Shown: piece by piece, positions 11,942 to 20,128 of the stretch | Layout: every line of letters starts with the position of its first letter | Position numbering within the stretch: the stretch's first letter is position 1 | Origin: Collinsella sp. | GTDB taxonomy: Bacteria > Actinomycetota > Coriobacteriia > Coriobacteriales > Coriobacteriaceae | Assembly (NCBI GenBank): GCA_019419645.1 | Contig: DXZN01000014.1 | Span: 1 to 38,263 of the forward strand | Reading direction: 5' to 3' | DNA: 38,263 bases | Position numbers and translations under genes: made by a program | The notes under the pieces: generated by a model | What the model was told of the DNA's origin: nothing | Seen by the model: only the letters and a program-made list of their open reading frames with translations | The model's database searches: none

Positions 11942-13138
11942 TTAGGCGACGGGCTTGGCGCGGCGTATGGCCGGGAACAGCACCGTGATGGCGAGGATGA
12001 CGCCCACGACGGTAATCGCCCCGCCCGCAAAGCCAATCCAAGCGATACCGGGACCCGAAACCACGGCGCCGCCGATTGCGGTGCCCGTGCCGATACCGAG
12101 GTTAAACAGGCCCGAGAAGATCGACATGGCGACGGCCGACGAATCCGCCGGCGTGTACTTGATGAGCTCGGCCTGGAACGCAACGTTAAAGGCCGTGGAG
12201 CAGCAGCCCCATAGCGCGCAAACAGCGAGAACGGCGACGAGCGACGGTGCAACCGGACCCATGAGCAGCAGGGCCACAGGCACGCCGGAGAGTGTGATAG
12301 CCAAGAACGGAAAGCGATGCCCATCGAACAGGCGGCCAAACAGCCAGCTTCCGAGCAGACCAGAGCAGCCGAACGCCGTCAGCGTCATGGTGATGGCGCC
12401 CGCGTCGACGTGCGCGACCTGTGCCAGGAACGGCTCGATATAGCTGTAACCCGTATAATAGCCGGTCGCCATAAAGACCGTGACCGCATAAAGCGCGATG
12501 AGGAACGGGTTCTTGAGCAGCTCGGGAAGCTGTTTGAGCGTAAAGCGCTCGCCCGCCGGCATGGCCGGGAACACCGCGGCCTGGTAGACAACCGCGACAG
12601 CCGAGAGGGCCCCGACCACGGCGAATGTCATGCGCCAGCCCACGGCCAGTCCGATGGCGCGGCCGATCGGCAGGCCAAAGATCTGCGCGATGGACGAGCC
12701 CGTGGCGATCATGCTAATGGCGAGCGCCCCGTGGCGACTGTCGACCAGGCGCGAGGCCATGATCGAGGCGACCGACCAGAACACGGCATGCGCGCAGGCG
12801 ACCACCAGACGCGCGCAAACCAAAATAGGATAGGTAGGCGCCACGGCGGACAGGAACTGACCCAGCGAGAACACGGCAAGCACGCCGAGCAGCATACGCT
12901 TGAACTCGAAGCGCGAGGCAAACACCATAAGCGGCAACGACAGCAGCATGACGCCCCAGGCGTAGACCGAGATCATGATGCCGGCCTGGGCCTCGGTGAG
13001 CGAGAACGACGCGGCAATATCAGTCAGAAGGCCAATGGGCATGAACTCCGACGTGTTGAATACGAACGCGCAACAGGCGAGCCCGATAAGCGGGAGCCAC
13101 TGCTTGAGTGAGATGCCATCTTGTCTTGCCTGAGCCAT
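11942..13138 (-). CDS. MFS transporter, DHA1 / SotB-like sugar or drug efflux type
   Basis: A 398-residue protein with about twelve hydrophobic segments, typical of the major facilitator superfamily. The first helix contains FVFNTSEFMPIGLL, characteristic of the SotB/YdhP-like efflux group (compare arabinose and IPTG exporters), and GWRMTFAVVGALS lies mid-protein. The start used is the ATG at 13138 (MAQARQDGI) behind AGAGG; longer in-frame readings run through the promoter. The direction of transport is taken from the family; the substrate is unknown. It is a single gene with a good promoter. Confidence 0.9.
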   Translation of the reverse strand: MAQARQDGISLKQWLPLIGLACCAFVFNTSEFMPIGLLTDIAASFSLTEAQAGIMISVYAWGVMLLSLPLMVFASRFEFKRMLLGVLAVFSLGQFLSAVAPTYPILVCARLVVACAHAVFWSVASIMASRLVDSRHGALAISMIATGSSIAQIFGLPIGRAIGLAVGWRMTFAVVGALSAVAVVYQAAVFPAMPAGERFTLKQLPELLKNPFLIALYAVTVFMATGYYTGYSYIEPFLAQVAHVDAGAITMTLTAFGCSGLLGSWLFGRLFDGHRFPFLAITLSGVPVALLLMGPVAPSLVAVLAVCALWGCCSTAFNVAFQAELIKYTPADSSAVAMSIFSGLFNLGIGTGTAIGGAVVSGPGIAWIGFAGGAITVVGVILAITVLFPAIRRAKPVA

Positions 13139-13175
13139 ATAGGAAAACCTCTCCGATTGTCTTGAGCGGTGGGCG

Positions 13176-13205
13176 ATTATATAGCAACGGCCCCGCATCC
13201 GTCAG
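13176..13205 (-). promoter_or_regulatory. Promoter of the MFS gene
   Basis: CTGACG (13200-13205) and a perfect TATAAT (13176-13181) are 18 bases apart on the minus strand, ~37 bases upstream of the start codon. Confidence 0.65.
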
Positions 13206-13262
13206 TACAGATGCAGAGCCGCGATCAACTCAATACACAGAGGTTGCGCCGTCAATAAATAA

Positions 13263-15623
13263 CTAAGCCAGCCCCAGCAATATGCCCGCCGAATGCACGA
13301 CAAACGCCACGATCCAGGCGACCGTCACCTGAAACGCGAACACGGCAACGGCATAGCGCGCGCCCAACTCGCTCTTGACGGCGCCGATGGACGCCACGCA
13401 GGGCGGGTACAGCAGCGTAAAGACCAGGAACACGTAGGCAGTAAACGGCGAAAACATGGTCGACAGTGCCGCGGGTGACGTTGCACCCAAAAGTACGGTG
13501 AGGGTCGAGATGACGCTCTCCTTGGCGATAAGTCCGGTGACGAGCGCCGTGGATGCACGCCAGTCGCCAAAGCCAAGCGGCGCCAGCGCCGGCGCGATAA
13601 TGCTACCCAGACCGGCAAGTAGGCTCTGCGACTGATCGGCGACCACATTAAAGCGAATGTCGAACGTCTGCAGGAACCAGATGACCACCGTAGCGGCAAA
13701 GATAATGGTAAAGGCCTTGGTAATAAAGTCCTTGGCTTTATCCCATGCCAGCATCACCGTCGTCTTGACGCTCGGCAGGCGATAGTTGGGGAGCTCCATG
13801 ATAAACGGCACCGGGTCGCCCTTAAATGCCGTGCGGTTGAGTACCAAAGCCGCGATGCAACCGACCGCGATGCCGATCAGATAGAGCGAGACCATGGCGG
13901 GAACTGTCGCCTGCGGGAAAAACGCCCCGCACAGCAGACCGTAGACCGGCAACTTGGCCGAGCAGCTCATAAACGGCGTGAGCATGACCGTCATCTTGCG
14001 GTCGTGCTCGGATGGGAGCGTACGGGTCGACATGATAGCCGGCACGGTACAGCCAAAACCGACGAGCATGGGCACGAAGCTGCGGCCCGACAGGCCAAAG
14101 CGACGCAATACCTTATCCATGACAAAGGCCACGCGTGCCATGTATCCGGAGTCTTCCAGAATGGAGAGGAACAAAAAGAGCACGACGATAATCGGCAGGA
14201 AGGTCAGCACGCTGCCCACACCCGCAAGCACGCCGTCGACAGCCAGCGAGCGCACCACGTCGTTGGTGCCGAACGCCTTGAGACCCGCATCGGCCGAGGC
14301 GATGATGGCAGCGATGCCGTCCTCCATGAGTCCCTGCAACGCCGCGCCGATCACGCCAAACGTCAGCCAAAAGACGAGGCCCATGATCACCAGGAACGCC
14401 GGAATGGCCGTGTAGCGACCCGTCAGGATGCGGTCGATCTTAACGGAGCGCACGTGCTCGCGGCTCTCGTGCGGCTTGACGACGCAACGCCCGCACACGT
14501 CGCCGATAAAGCTAAAGCGCATATCGGCCAGCGCGGACAGGCGGTCGGTGCCGGCTTCGCCCTCCATCTGGGTAATGATGTGCTCGATAGCGTCGAGTTC
14601 ATTGCGATCCAGGTGAAGCGCCTCGGTCACCAGCTCATCGCCCTCAACCAGCTTGGTCGCTGCAAAGCGCACCGGGATGTGCGCCGTCACGGCATGGTCC
14701 TCGATAAGGTTGGCAATGCCGTGGATGCAGCGATGCAGTGCACCACCGTCCGAGCCATCGGGCGCGCAGAAGTCCAGGCGACCGGGGCGCTCGCGGAACC
14801 GCGCCACGTGCAGAGCGTGTTCCACCAACTCGCCGATGCCCTCGTTGCGGGCAGCGCTAATGGGGACAACAGGCACGCCCAACAGGCTCTCGAGCAGGTT
14901 GACGTCCACGGCGCCGCCGTTGGCCGTCACCTCGTCCATCATGTTGAGCGCGATGACCATGGGGCGGTCGAGCTCCATAAGCTGCAGCGTCAGGTACAGG
15001 TTGCGTTCGATGTTGGTGGCGTCGATGATATCGATGATGGCGTCGGGGGTTTCGTCCAAGATGAATTGGCGGCTGACGATCTCTTCGCCCGTGTACGGTG
15101 ACAGGGAGTAAATGCCGGGCAGGTCGGTAACGCTTGCCTCAGGATGGTTGCGGATGGTGCCGTCCTTGCGGTCGACCGTCACGCCGGGAAAGTTACCGAC
15201 ATGTTGATTGGAGCCTGTCAGCTGGTTGAACAACGTGGTCTTACCGCAGTTTTGGTTGCCGGCAAGGGCAAAATGAAGCGGTGCGCCCTCGGGCACGGCC
15301 GTCTTGGCCGCGCGGGGCGAATACGTCCCCTCGCCGAGTGCCGGGTGCTCCGTCGTGCCGATTGCGGCGTTAGCGCGCGGACCCGTATCTGTGTCGTGAA
15401 CACCCACGAGCTCGATGCGAGCAGCATCGTCCTTGCGCAGCGTCAACTCGTAGCCACGCAGGCGAATCTCGAGCGGGTCGCCCATGGGAGCGTACTTCAT
15501 CATGGTGACTTCGGTGCCCGGCGTTAGGCCCATGTCCAAAATATGCTGTCGGAGTGCCTGATCGTCCGATGCCACCGATGCGACAACGGCGTCCTTTCCA
15601 ATCTCGAGTGTATCGAGCTTCAC
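13263..15623 (-). CDS. feoB: FeoA-FeoB fusion, ferrous iron transporter
   Basis: A 786-residue fusion. Residues ~1-75 form a FeoA-type SH3-like domain (DMGLTPGTEVTMMKYAPMGDPLEIRLRGYELTLR). After a linker comes the FeoB GTPase with G1 GNQNCGKTT (122-130; the usual Pro is Gln), G2 at PGVTVD, G3 DLPG (167-170), G4 NMMD (227-230) and G5 SAARNEG. The membrane part carries two gate-like motifs, including TVPAIMSTRTLPS and CSAKLPVY. It imports Fe2+ across the cytoplasmic membrane. The start is GTG 15623 with AAAGGA ahead; the nearby ATG is in another frame and hits a stop. No separate feoA or feoC is seen. Confidence 0.96.
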   Translation of the reverse strand: MKLDTLEIGKDAVVASVASDDQALRQHILDMGLTPGTEVTMMKYAPMGDPLEIRLRGYELTLRKDDAARIELVGVHDTDTGPRANAAIGTTEHPALGEGTYSPRAAKTAVPEGAPLHFALAGNQNCGKTTLFNQLTGSNQHVGNFPGVTVDRKDGTIRNHPEASVTDLPGIYSLSPYTGEEIVSRQFILDETPDAIIDIIDATNIERNLYLTLQLMELDRPMVIALNMMDEVTANGGAVDVNLLESLLGVPVVPISAARNEGIGELVEHALHVARFRERPGRLDFCAPDGSDGGALHRCIHGIANLIEDHAVTAHIPVRFAATKLVEGDELVTEALHLDRNELDAIEHIITQMEGEAGTDRLSALADMRFSFIGDVCGRCVVKPHESREHVRSVKIDRILTGRYTAIPAFLVIMGLVFWLTFGVIGAALQGLMEDGIAAIIASADAGLKAFGTNDVVRSLAVDGVLAGVGSVLTFLPIIVVLFLFLSILEDSGYMARVAFVMDKVLRRFGLSGRSFVPMLVGFGCTVPAIMSTRTLPSEHDRKMTVMLTPFMSCSAKLPVYGLLCGAFFPQATVPAMVSLYLIGIAVGCIAALVLNRTAFKGDPVPFIMELPNYRLPSVKTTVMLAWDKAKDFITKAFTIIFAATVVIWFLQTFDIRFNVVADQSQSLLAGLGSIIAPALAPLGFGDWRASTALVTGLIAKESVISTLTVLLGATSPAALSTMFSPFTAYVFLVFTLLYPPCVASIGAVKSELGARYAVAVFAFQVTVAWIVAFVVHSAGILLGLA

Positions 15624-15645
15624 GCGCTCATCCTTTCGTTAGACG

Positions 15646-15655
15646 CGGTTAACCG
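15646..15655. promoter_or_regulatory. CGGTTAACCG palindrome in the feoAB leader (possible metal-regulator operator)
   Basis: A perfect 10-bp palindrome lies between the candidate feoAB promoter and its ribosome site. A nearby GCTAACC (15666-15672) resembles a half-site of DtxR/IdeR boxes. It does not match the full iron-box consensus, so the assignment is tentative. Confidence 0.3.
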
Positions 15656-15704
15656 TTTACCGGGGCTAACCAACTCGTAACGACAAATGATAGCGCTCTG
15701 AACT

Positions 15705-15732
15705 ATTATATAAAGCCAAATACCGATGTTTA
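15705..15732 (-). promoter_or_regulatory. Candidate feoAB promoter
   Basis: TAAACA (15727-15732) and a perfect TATAAT (15705-15710) are 16 bases apart on the minus strand, giving a leader of ~75 nt. Confidence 0.5.
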
Positions 15733-15744
15733 CCTGCGCAAACT

Positions 15745-16065
15745 TTATGCGGTGCGCCCCGAAAGCTCTTTGCGCATACCGCTCAGCGAGATCGAAATGG
15801 AACCCGACCGCGCGGTAGCAGTGAGTCGATCACCCTCAACCGACCCCGTGCATGTAAAGGGCGCCTTGCCCATCAAGACGTGGGAGATAGTACCCGAGAG
15901 CTCAAAGAAATCGCCCTCAGCGCGGGCACCCGAGAGAGCGATATTGAGACCCCTGACGTTTAGTACTGCCCTGAGCACGCCGTTCACCCCATGTGAAAAC
16001 GTCACCTCGCCGCGTTTACTCCCCACCGGCGTCTGGGCCGAAACCACATACGTACCCTCAAGCAT
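15745..16065 (-). CDS. Small beta-rich protein of unknown function
   Basis: A 106-residue protein that I cannot assign. It starts MLEGTYVVSAQTPVGSKRGEVTF and continues as short alternating strands (GVLRAVLNVRGLNIALSG, DFFELSGTISH, FTCTGSVEGDRLTATAR, SISISLSGMRKEL). This repeated G-T-x-hydrophobic pattern suggests a small antiparallel beta-barrel; similar-looking short proteins are common in gut anaerobes. The start is the ATG at 16065 behind GAGGAGG with four bases of spacing; the longer reading frame runs back into the upstream esterase gene. It probably forms an operon with the esterase (47-bp gap). No signal peptide is visible. Confidence 0.75.
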   Translation of the reverse strand: MLEGTYVVSAQTPVGSKRGEVTFSHGVNGVLRAVLNVRGLNIALSGARAEGDFFELSGTISHVLMGKAPFTCTGSVEGDRLTATARSGSISISLSGMRKELSGRTA

Positions 16066-16112
16066 GGCTCCTCCTCTAAGCAGACTTTTTGAAACGGGCA
16101 AGTAGTCTACTG

Positions 16113-17012
16113 TTACATATGGCGCTCCAGGAAGCGGAAGGCTAGGCGGATCCAAGGACGGACTGCCACCTGCTTGTCCTCGTTGTCGACCGCGGTATTG
16201 GCGTTGCCGAGCGAAAGGCCGTGGCCACCCTGGTCAAAGACGTGCATCTCGCATGCAACACCCTCCTCGGCCATGCGCTGCGCGAACGGGTAGGCCTGCG
16301 CGACCGGCGCCGTCTTATCGTCCGAAACGCCCCACACAAAGGTCGGGGGCATCTGGCGCGAAACGTGCGTGGTAGGGCAAATGTCGGTCAGGTGCTCATC
16401 GGTCGCCTCGCCGCCCGTCACCATCGACAGATAGTCGTTGAGCAAATCGCGCCCTGTCTTGCCACCCGTCTTGGGCACGCGCAGGTCGATGCGCGGGTCA
16501 CGCGTCTGCATATCGCGCACATAGGCAAGGTCGAGCAACGGATAGCCCAGCACCACGGCGTCGGGACGAATATCCTCCGGACGAGCCCCGGCAAGGCCCG
16601 CGAAGGGTCCGGTCTTCCACTGCGTTGCCAACGAGGCGCAGATCATGCCGCCCGCCGAGAAACCCACGATGCACACGCGCTTGGGATCGACATGCCACTC
16701 GTCGGCGTTGGCGCGCACGGTAGCGACCATCTTGGCGAGGTCCGCCTGCGGGTGCGGAAAGCTCACGTCGCCCGTGGCGCTCGTCACATAGTTGAGCACA
16801 AAGGCCTGGTAGCCGCGGTCCAAAAACGCAAACGCCACCGGGTCCTGCTCGTGCGGAGCGATATGCGTAAACCCGCCTCCGCCGCAGATGATCACCGCGG
16901 GGCGGCGGCCATTGGGCTTGTCGGGCAGCGGCTCGGCACCCAGATACGTAAACGTCGCCGGATAATCCTCGGTCGGCTCCTCGCCCCACAGCGCATGGCT
17001 CTCAATAATCAT
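16113..17012 (-). CDS. Alpha/beta hydrolase (esterase / acetylxylan-esterase-like)
   Basis: A 299-residue cytosolic alpha/beta hydrolase. The oxyanion strand is CGGGGFTHIAPHE, the nucleophile elbow GFSAGG, the acid Asp lies in WGVSDDKTAPVAQA, and the His in FDQGGHGLSLG. This arrangement fits the BD-FAE/acetyl-esterase group that deacylates carbohydrate esters; the substrate is not determinable. The start ATG 17012 follows GGAGG with eight bases of spacing. The open frame continues much further upstream, but only through sequence antisense to the PTS gene. The small beta-rich protein follows it in the same direction. Confidence 0.9.
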   Translation of the reverse strand: MIIESHALWGEEPTEDYPATFTYLGAEPLPDKPNGRRPAVIICGGGGFTHIAPHEQDPVAFAFLDRGYQAFVLNYVTSATGDVSFPHPQADLAKMVATVRANADEWHVDPKRVCIVGFSAGGMICASLATQWKTGPFAGLAGARPEDIRPDAVVLGYPLLDLAYVRDMQTRDPRIDLRVPKTGGKTGRDLLNDYLSMVTGGEATDEHLTDICPTTHVSRQMPPTFVWGVSDDKTAPVAQAYPFAQRMAEEGVACEMHVFDQGGHGLSLGNANTAVDNEDKQVAVRPWIRLAFRFLERHM

Positions 17013-17105
17013 AGGTGCTCCCTCCGTGCGATTCGTGCGCACTCGTTTTTCGCACCTTAGCGTACCCCACTTGAGCCCGCGGCGCAGAAACACCCCCGCA
17101 ATAAG

Positions 17106-17167
17106 TTGGCCTTCAACTGATATATCACATAATCGCTGTTCAGAGGCATCGTTAAGCAGCGTAAAAT
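17106..17167 (+). promoter_or_regulatory. Two candidate promoters of the PTS EIIA gene
   Basis: P1 is TTGGCC (17106-17111) with CATAAT (17128-17133), spacing 16. P2 is TTCAGA (17139-17144) with TAAAAT (17162-17167), spacing 17. Starts would fall near 17140 and 17174. The operator-like palindrome at 17187-17209 would lie just downstream of the P2 start, a typical repressor position. Confidence 0.5.
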
Positions 17168-17186
17168 AGGAGCGCTGACCGTGCTG

Positions 17187-17209
17187 GGAAACACGTACGA
17201 AACGTTTCC
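17187..17209. promoter_or_regulatory. LacI-family-type operator upstream of the EIIA gene
   Basis: The perfect palindrome GAAACGTTTC (17199-17208) has the central CG and flanking A/T steps typical of LacI/GalR/CcpA-family operators. It is part of a wider repeat GGAAAC-N11-GTTTCC. The same 10-mer recurs at 17905-17914 just after the gene. Confidence 0.5.
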
Positions 17210-17258
17210 GGCAAACCACACGCGTGCAACATGCACGCCTGATACGTTGGAGGCATCT

Positions 17259-17822
17259 ATGGGTCTGCTCGATTCGCTCAAGTCCACGTTCACTTCGTCG
17301 GGCGAGGCGTCCGTTCCGCCCGCAGCAAGCTTCGCCACCCGCGAAGGCGTCATCTACGCTCCCGTCAACGGCGTGCTCGTCAATCTGAGTGAGGTTCCCG
17401 ACGAGACCATCGCCTCGGGCATGCTCGGCCAGGGTTACGGCATCGAGCCCATTACCGGCACCATTTACGCCCCCGCCAACGGTCGCATCGGCGCCACCAC
17501 CGTCACCAATCACTCCATCGGCATGATCACCGAGGACGGCCTGCGCGTGTTCATCCATGTTGGCCTGGGCACCGTGGAAATGAACGGCAAGGGTTTTGCC
17601 CGCTTTGTCGAGATGGGTGACACGGTCAAGGCCGGCCAGCCGCTCATCAGCTTCGACCGCGACGCTATCAAGGCCGCCGGTCACGAGGACATCGTGACCG
17701 TCATCATCTCTGAGCTCGACCGCCTCAAGAGCATCGACCACGTCGGCGAGTCTGGCACGCTTATCGGCGGCAATCCGCTCGTCAAGCTTGGCGATCCGCT
17801 GCTGGTTGCCAAGACCAAGTAG
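17259..17822 (+). CDS. crr: PTS glucose-type EIIA component
   Basis: A 187-residue soluble EIIA of the glucose family, which accepts phosphate from HPr and passes it to an EIIB domain. The two active-site histidine segments are visible: TNHSIGMITEDG and RVFIHVGLGTVEMNGKGF. The core begins at VIYAPVNGVLVNLSEVPD and includes the SG-MLGQGYGIEP turn. The start is the ATG at 17259, with GGAGG five bases ahead; the longer frame lacks a ribosome site. No EIIBC gene is in the window, so it serves a permease encoded elsewhere. The gene is flanked on both sides by GAAACGTTTC operators, which suggests sugar-responsive repression. Confidence 0.94.
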   Translation: MGLLDSLKSTFTSSGEASVPPAASFATREGVIYAPVNGVLVNLSEVPDETIASGMLGQGYGIEPITGTIYAPANGRIGATTVTNHSIGMITEDGLRVFIHVGLGTVEMNGKGFARFVEMGDTVKAGQPLISFDRDAIKAAGHEDIVTVIISELDRLKSIDHVGESGTLIGGNPLVKLGDPLLVAKTK

Positions 17823-17887
17823 CCGATCATCATCGCATAAAGGCTCAACCACCCGCGCATCTTTGCCGCATCTGTGTTGTTGTTTTT

Positions 17888-17923
17888 GCCTATGTAGAGG
17901 TTCTGAAACGTTTCTATATAGGC
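17888..17923. promoter_or_regulatory. Second GAAACGTTTC operator, nested in a larger inverted repeat
   Basis: GAAACGTTTC at 17905-17914 lies within GCCTATgTAGA ... TCTATATAGGC (11-base arms, one mismatch). It sits downstream of the EIIA gene and ~140 bases upstream of the acyltransferase start. The repeat lacks a U-tract, so it does not look like a terminator. The remaining 17823-18057 sequence shows nothing else I can support. Confidence 0.45.
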
Positions 17924-18057
17924 AGCTGAGCATCAACGCAGGTGCGGCTTTTGCGTAGCGAAGCATCGCCCCGCGGCATGTTGTTCAACCGCACGAACCC
18001 CCTTCCTTTGTCCGCACAGAGCGCTAGACTGCTAGGTCGACATTGGAGGAAAGATCG

Positions 18058-19992
18058 ATGCAAAACACACCCACGGGCGCCGCACATGCCGCGCCTCAAC
18101 GCAACCAACGCATCGTCGCGCTCGACGGGCTTCGCGCCCTCGCCATCGCCGGCGTCGTCCTATATCACCTTCGCCCCAGCCGCCTGACCGGCGGTTTTTT
18201 GGGCGTTACGCTCTTCTTTACGCTGAGTGGCTATCTCGCCACAAAAAGCATTATGCGGGCCACGGCACGCGACGGATTCTCATACCCGCGCTATATCTGC
18301 CGCCGCGTTGCGCGCATGATGCCGCCGATCGTCGTGACCATCGCGCTTACCGCCGTCGCCACCTACATCGCGGCCCCGAGCCTACTCCCCAAGGTGCAAC
18401 AGGACGCCCTGCCATCGGCACTCTTTTTGAGCAACTGGTTCTACATCTTCCGCAACGTCTCGTATTTCGCCGCCGCGGGGCTCCCCTCGCCGCTCACGCA
18501 CCTGTGGTTCTGTGCTGTCACTATGCAGTTCTATCTGGTATGGCCGGTCATCCTTATGGCGCTGTGCAGCAAAACCAGGTCTCGCAACACCGCCATCGGC
18601 ATCACGATCGCATTCGCGCTTGTATCGACGGCAGCCATGGTCCTCATGTTTAATCCCACCGCCGACACATCGCGCGTCTACTACGGAACCGACGCCCGTG
18701 CCGCCGAGCTTCTATGCGGAGCCTTAGCCGCCATCGCCGCGCCGCTTCTGCGCGAGATGCTGAGCGGTGACATCCATACCCCCGGCACCAACAAGGGCAT
18801 CTCAAAGGTCAACGCGATTTCTATCGCGTGGCTCGTTGCCGTTATAGCCGGCGCACTCATGCTGACCGGAGAGAGCGCCTGGCTCTACCGCGGCGGCTTT
18901 TTGCTGTTTGCCCTCGTCACCGGACTCCTCATCATCTGCGTGCAGAATACGGAGTGCATCGTGCGTCGCCTGTTGTCGGTCAAGCCGCTCGTCTGGCTGG
19001 GTCAGCGCTCGTTCTCGGTCTATCTGGTGCACTATCCCCTACTGCTTCTTATGAACCCCGCAGCCCGCACCACCCGCATCGCCTGGTGGGAGCAGGTATT
19101 ACAGCTTGTACTGATCCTTGCGGTAGCCGAGGTTTTCTATCGCCTCGTCGAACGCCCTTGGTCCCACAGGCCGGCCCAACAGGACAGCACGGCAAGAAAG
19201 CACGTCCTCGCGCCCGCCATGGTGCTCCCCGCGCTTGGCGCCGCATGCGTCGCCGCACTTGCCTTCGCGCCGCTTGACTGGGCAGGCATCGCCACCGCCC
19301 GCGCCGAGCAGCTCCGCCCCGAGCTTGCCCAGAACCCGACCTCATCCCAGGACAACGGAGCCAACGACAAGGGCGCCGAGCCCGCGTCCGGTAAAGATTC
19401 CCAGCTCAGCGACACCGCATCCGATGACGCCACCAAGCAAAAGCCCAAAGAAGGTCCCATCGCCGAAAAGGTCCCCAAGAACTTGGACTGGAAGAGCTTT
19501 ACCTACGACGAGGCGACCGGGACCTGCGATGCCCGCGTGCTGATAATCGGCGACTCGGTCACTGCGGGCGCACAGTCCGGTATTCAGGCGGCACTTCCCA
19601 ACGCCTACATCGACGGCGTGGTGAGCCGCCAGTTCTACACCTTCCAGGATGTCTATGCACAGGACAGTGCCAACTACGATCCAAGCGTGGTTATCTGCGC
19701 GCTTGGCACCAACGGCCTCATCCGCGACCCCCAGCAGGTGCAGGACGTGATTAATGCCGTGGGCGGCAAGCCCATCTACTTTGTGACCGTGCGCGTGCCG
19801 CTCGAGCTACAGGACCGAAATAACCAGACGATTCATGACGTCTGCGCCCAAAACGACAACGCCGGCGTCATCGACTGGAACGGTGCCTCGGAGGGCCACA
19901 GCGAATACCTCGTCGACGACGGCACACACCTCACCCAGGCGGGAATCGACACCTACGCCGTCCTCATACGCCACGCCATCTGCGGGCACTAG
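18058..19992 (+). CDS. OatA-like peptidoglycan/polysaccharide O-acetyltransferase
   Basis: A 644-residue two-domain membrane protein. The N-terminal acyltransferase-3 domain (~20-370) begins RIVALDGLRALAIAGVVLYHL, has FTLSGYLATKSI, and about ten to eleven membrane helices. After a disordered Ser/Asp/Lys-rich linker (~415-475) comes an extracellular SGNH hydrolase-like domain with GDSVTAG (~498-504) and the late D-x-x-H pair in DDGTHLTQAG. This is the OatA architecture that O-acetylates peptidoglycan MurNAc and gives lysozyme resistance; other surface glycans are possible targets. The start is ATG 18058 behind GGAGGAAAGATCG; an in-frame TTG at 18043 overlaps the ribosome site. It is a single gene. 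Confidence 0.9.
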   Translation: MQNTPTGAAHAAPQRNQRIVALDGLRALAIAGVVLYHLRPSRLTGGFLGVTLFFTLSGYLATKSIMRATARDGFSYPRYICRRVARMMPPIVVTIALTAVATYIAAPSLLPKVQQDALPSALFLSNWFYIFRNVSYFAAAGLPSPLTHLWFCAVTMQFYLVWPVILMALCSKTRSRNTAIGITIAFALVSTAAMVLMFNPTADTSRVYYGTDARAAELLCGALAAIAAPLLREMLSGDIHTPGTNKGISKVNAISIAWLVAVIAGALMLTGESAWLYRGGFLLFALVTGLLIICVQNTECIVRRLLSVKPLVWLGQRSFSVYLVHYPLLLLMNPAARTTRIAWWEQVLQLVLILAVAEVFYRLVERPWSHRPAQQDSTARKHVLAPAMVLPALGAACVAALAFAPLDWAGIATARAEQLRPELAQNPTSSQDNGANDKGAEPASGKDSQLSDTASDDATKQKPKEGPIAEKVPKNLDWKSFTYDEATGTCDARVLIIGDSVTAGAQSGIQAALPNAYIDGVVSRQFYTFQDVYAQDSANYDPSVVICALGTNGLIRDPQQVQDVINAVGGKPIYFVTVRVPLELQDRNNQTIHDVCAQNDNAGVIDWNGASEGHSEYLVDDGTHLTQAGIDTYAVLIRHAICGH

Positions 19993-20053
19993 GCACCGCA
20001 AAATCGGCGCTTGCGCGGTGCCCACGTTGCGCCCATACATCACACCTGACGTT

Positions 20054-20082
20054 TTGCTACGCCCCCGCTCGCGGGTTAGAAT
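20054..20082 (+). promoter_or_regulatory. Candidate asnS promoter
   Basis: TTGCTA (20054-20059) and TAGAAT (20077-20082) are exactly 17 bases apart, 47 bases before the asnS start. A GC-rich inverted repeat lies in the spacer. Confidence 0.55.
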
Positions 20083-20128
20083 GGTTAACTGTTTGGAAAT
20101 AATCCGTACAACCGTTATGGGAGGATAC

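Noticed and set aside
17013..17966. Long upstream extension of the esterase reading frame
   Set aside because: It lies antisense to the well-supported PTS EIIA gene; the esterase has a clear ATG and GGAGG at 17012.
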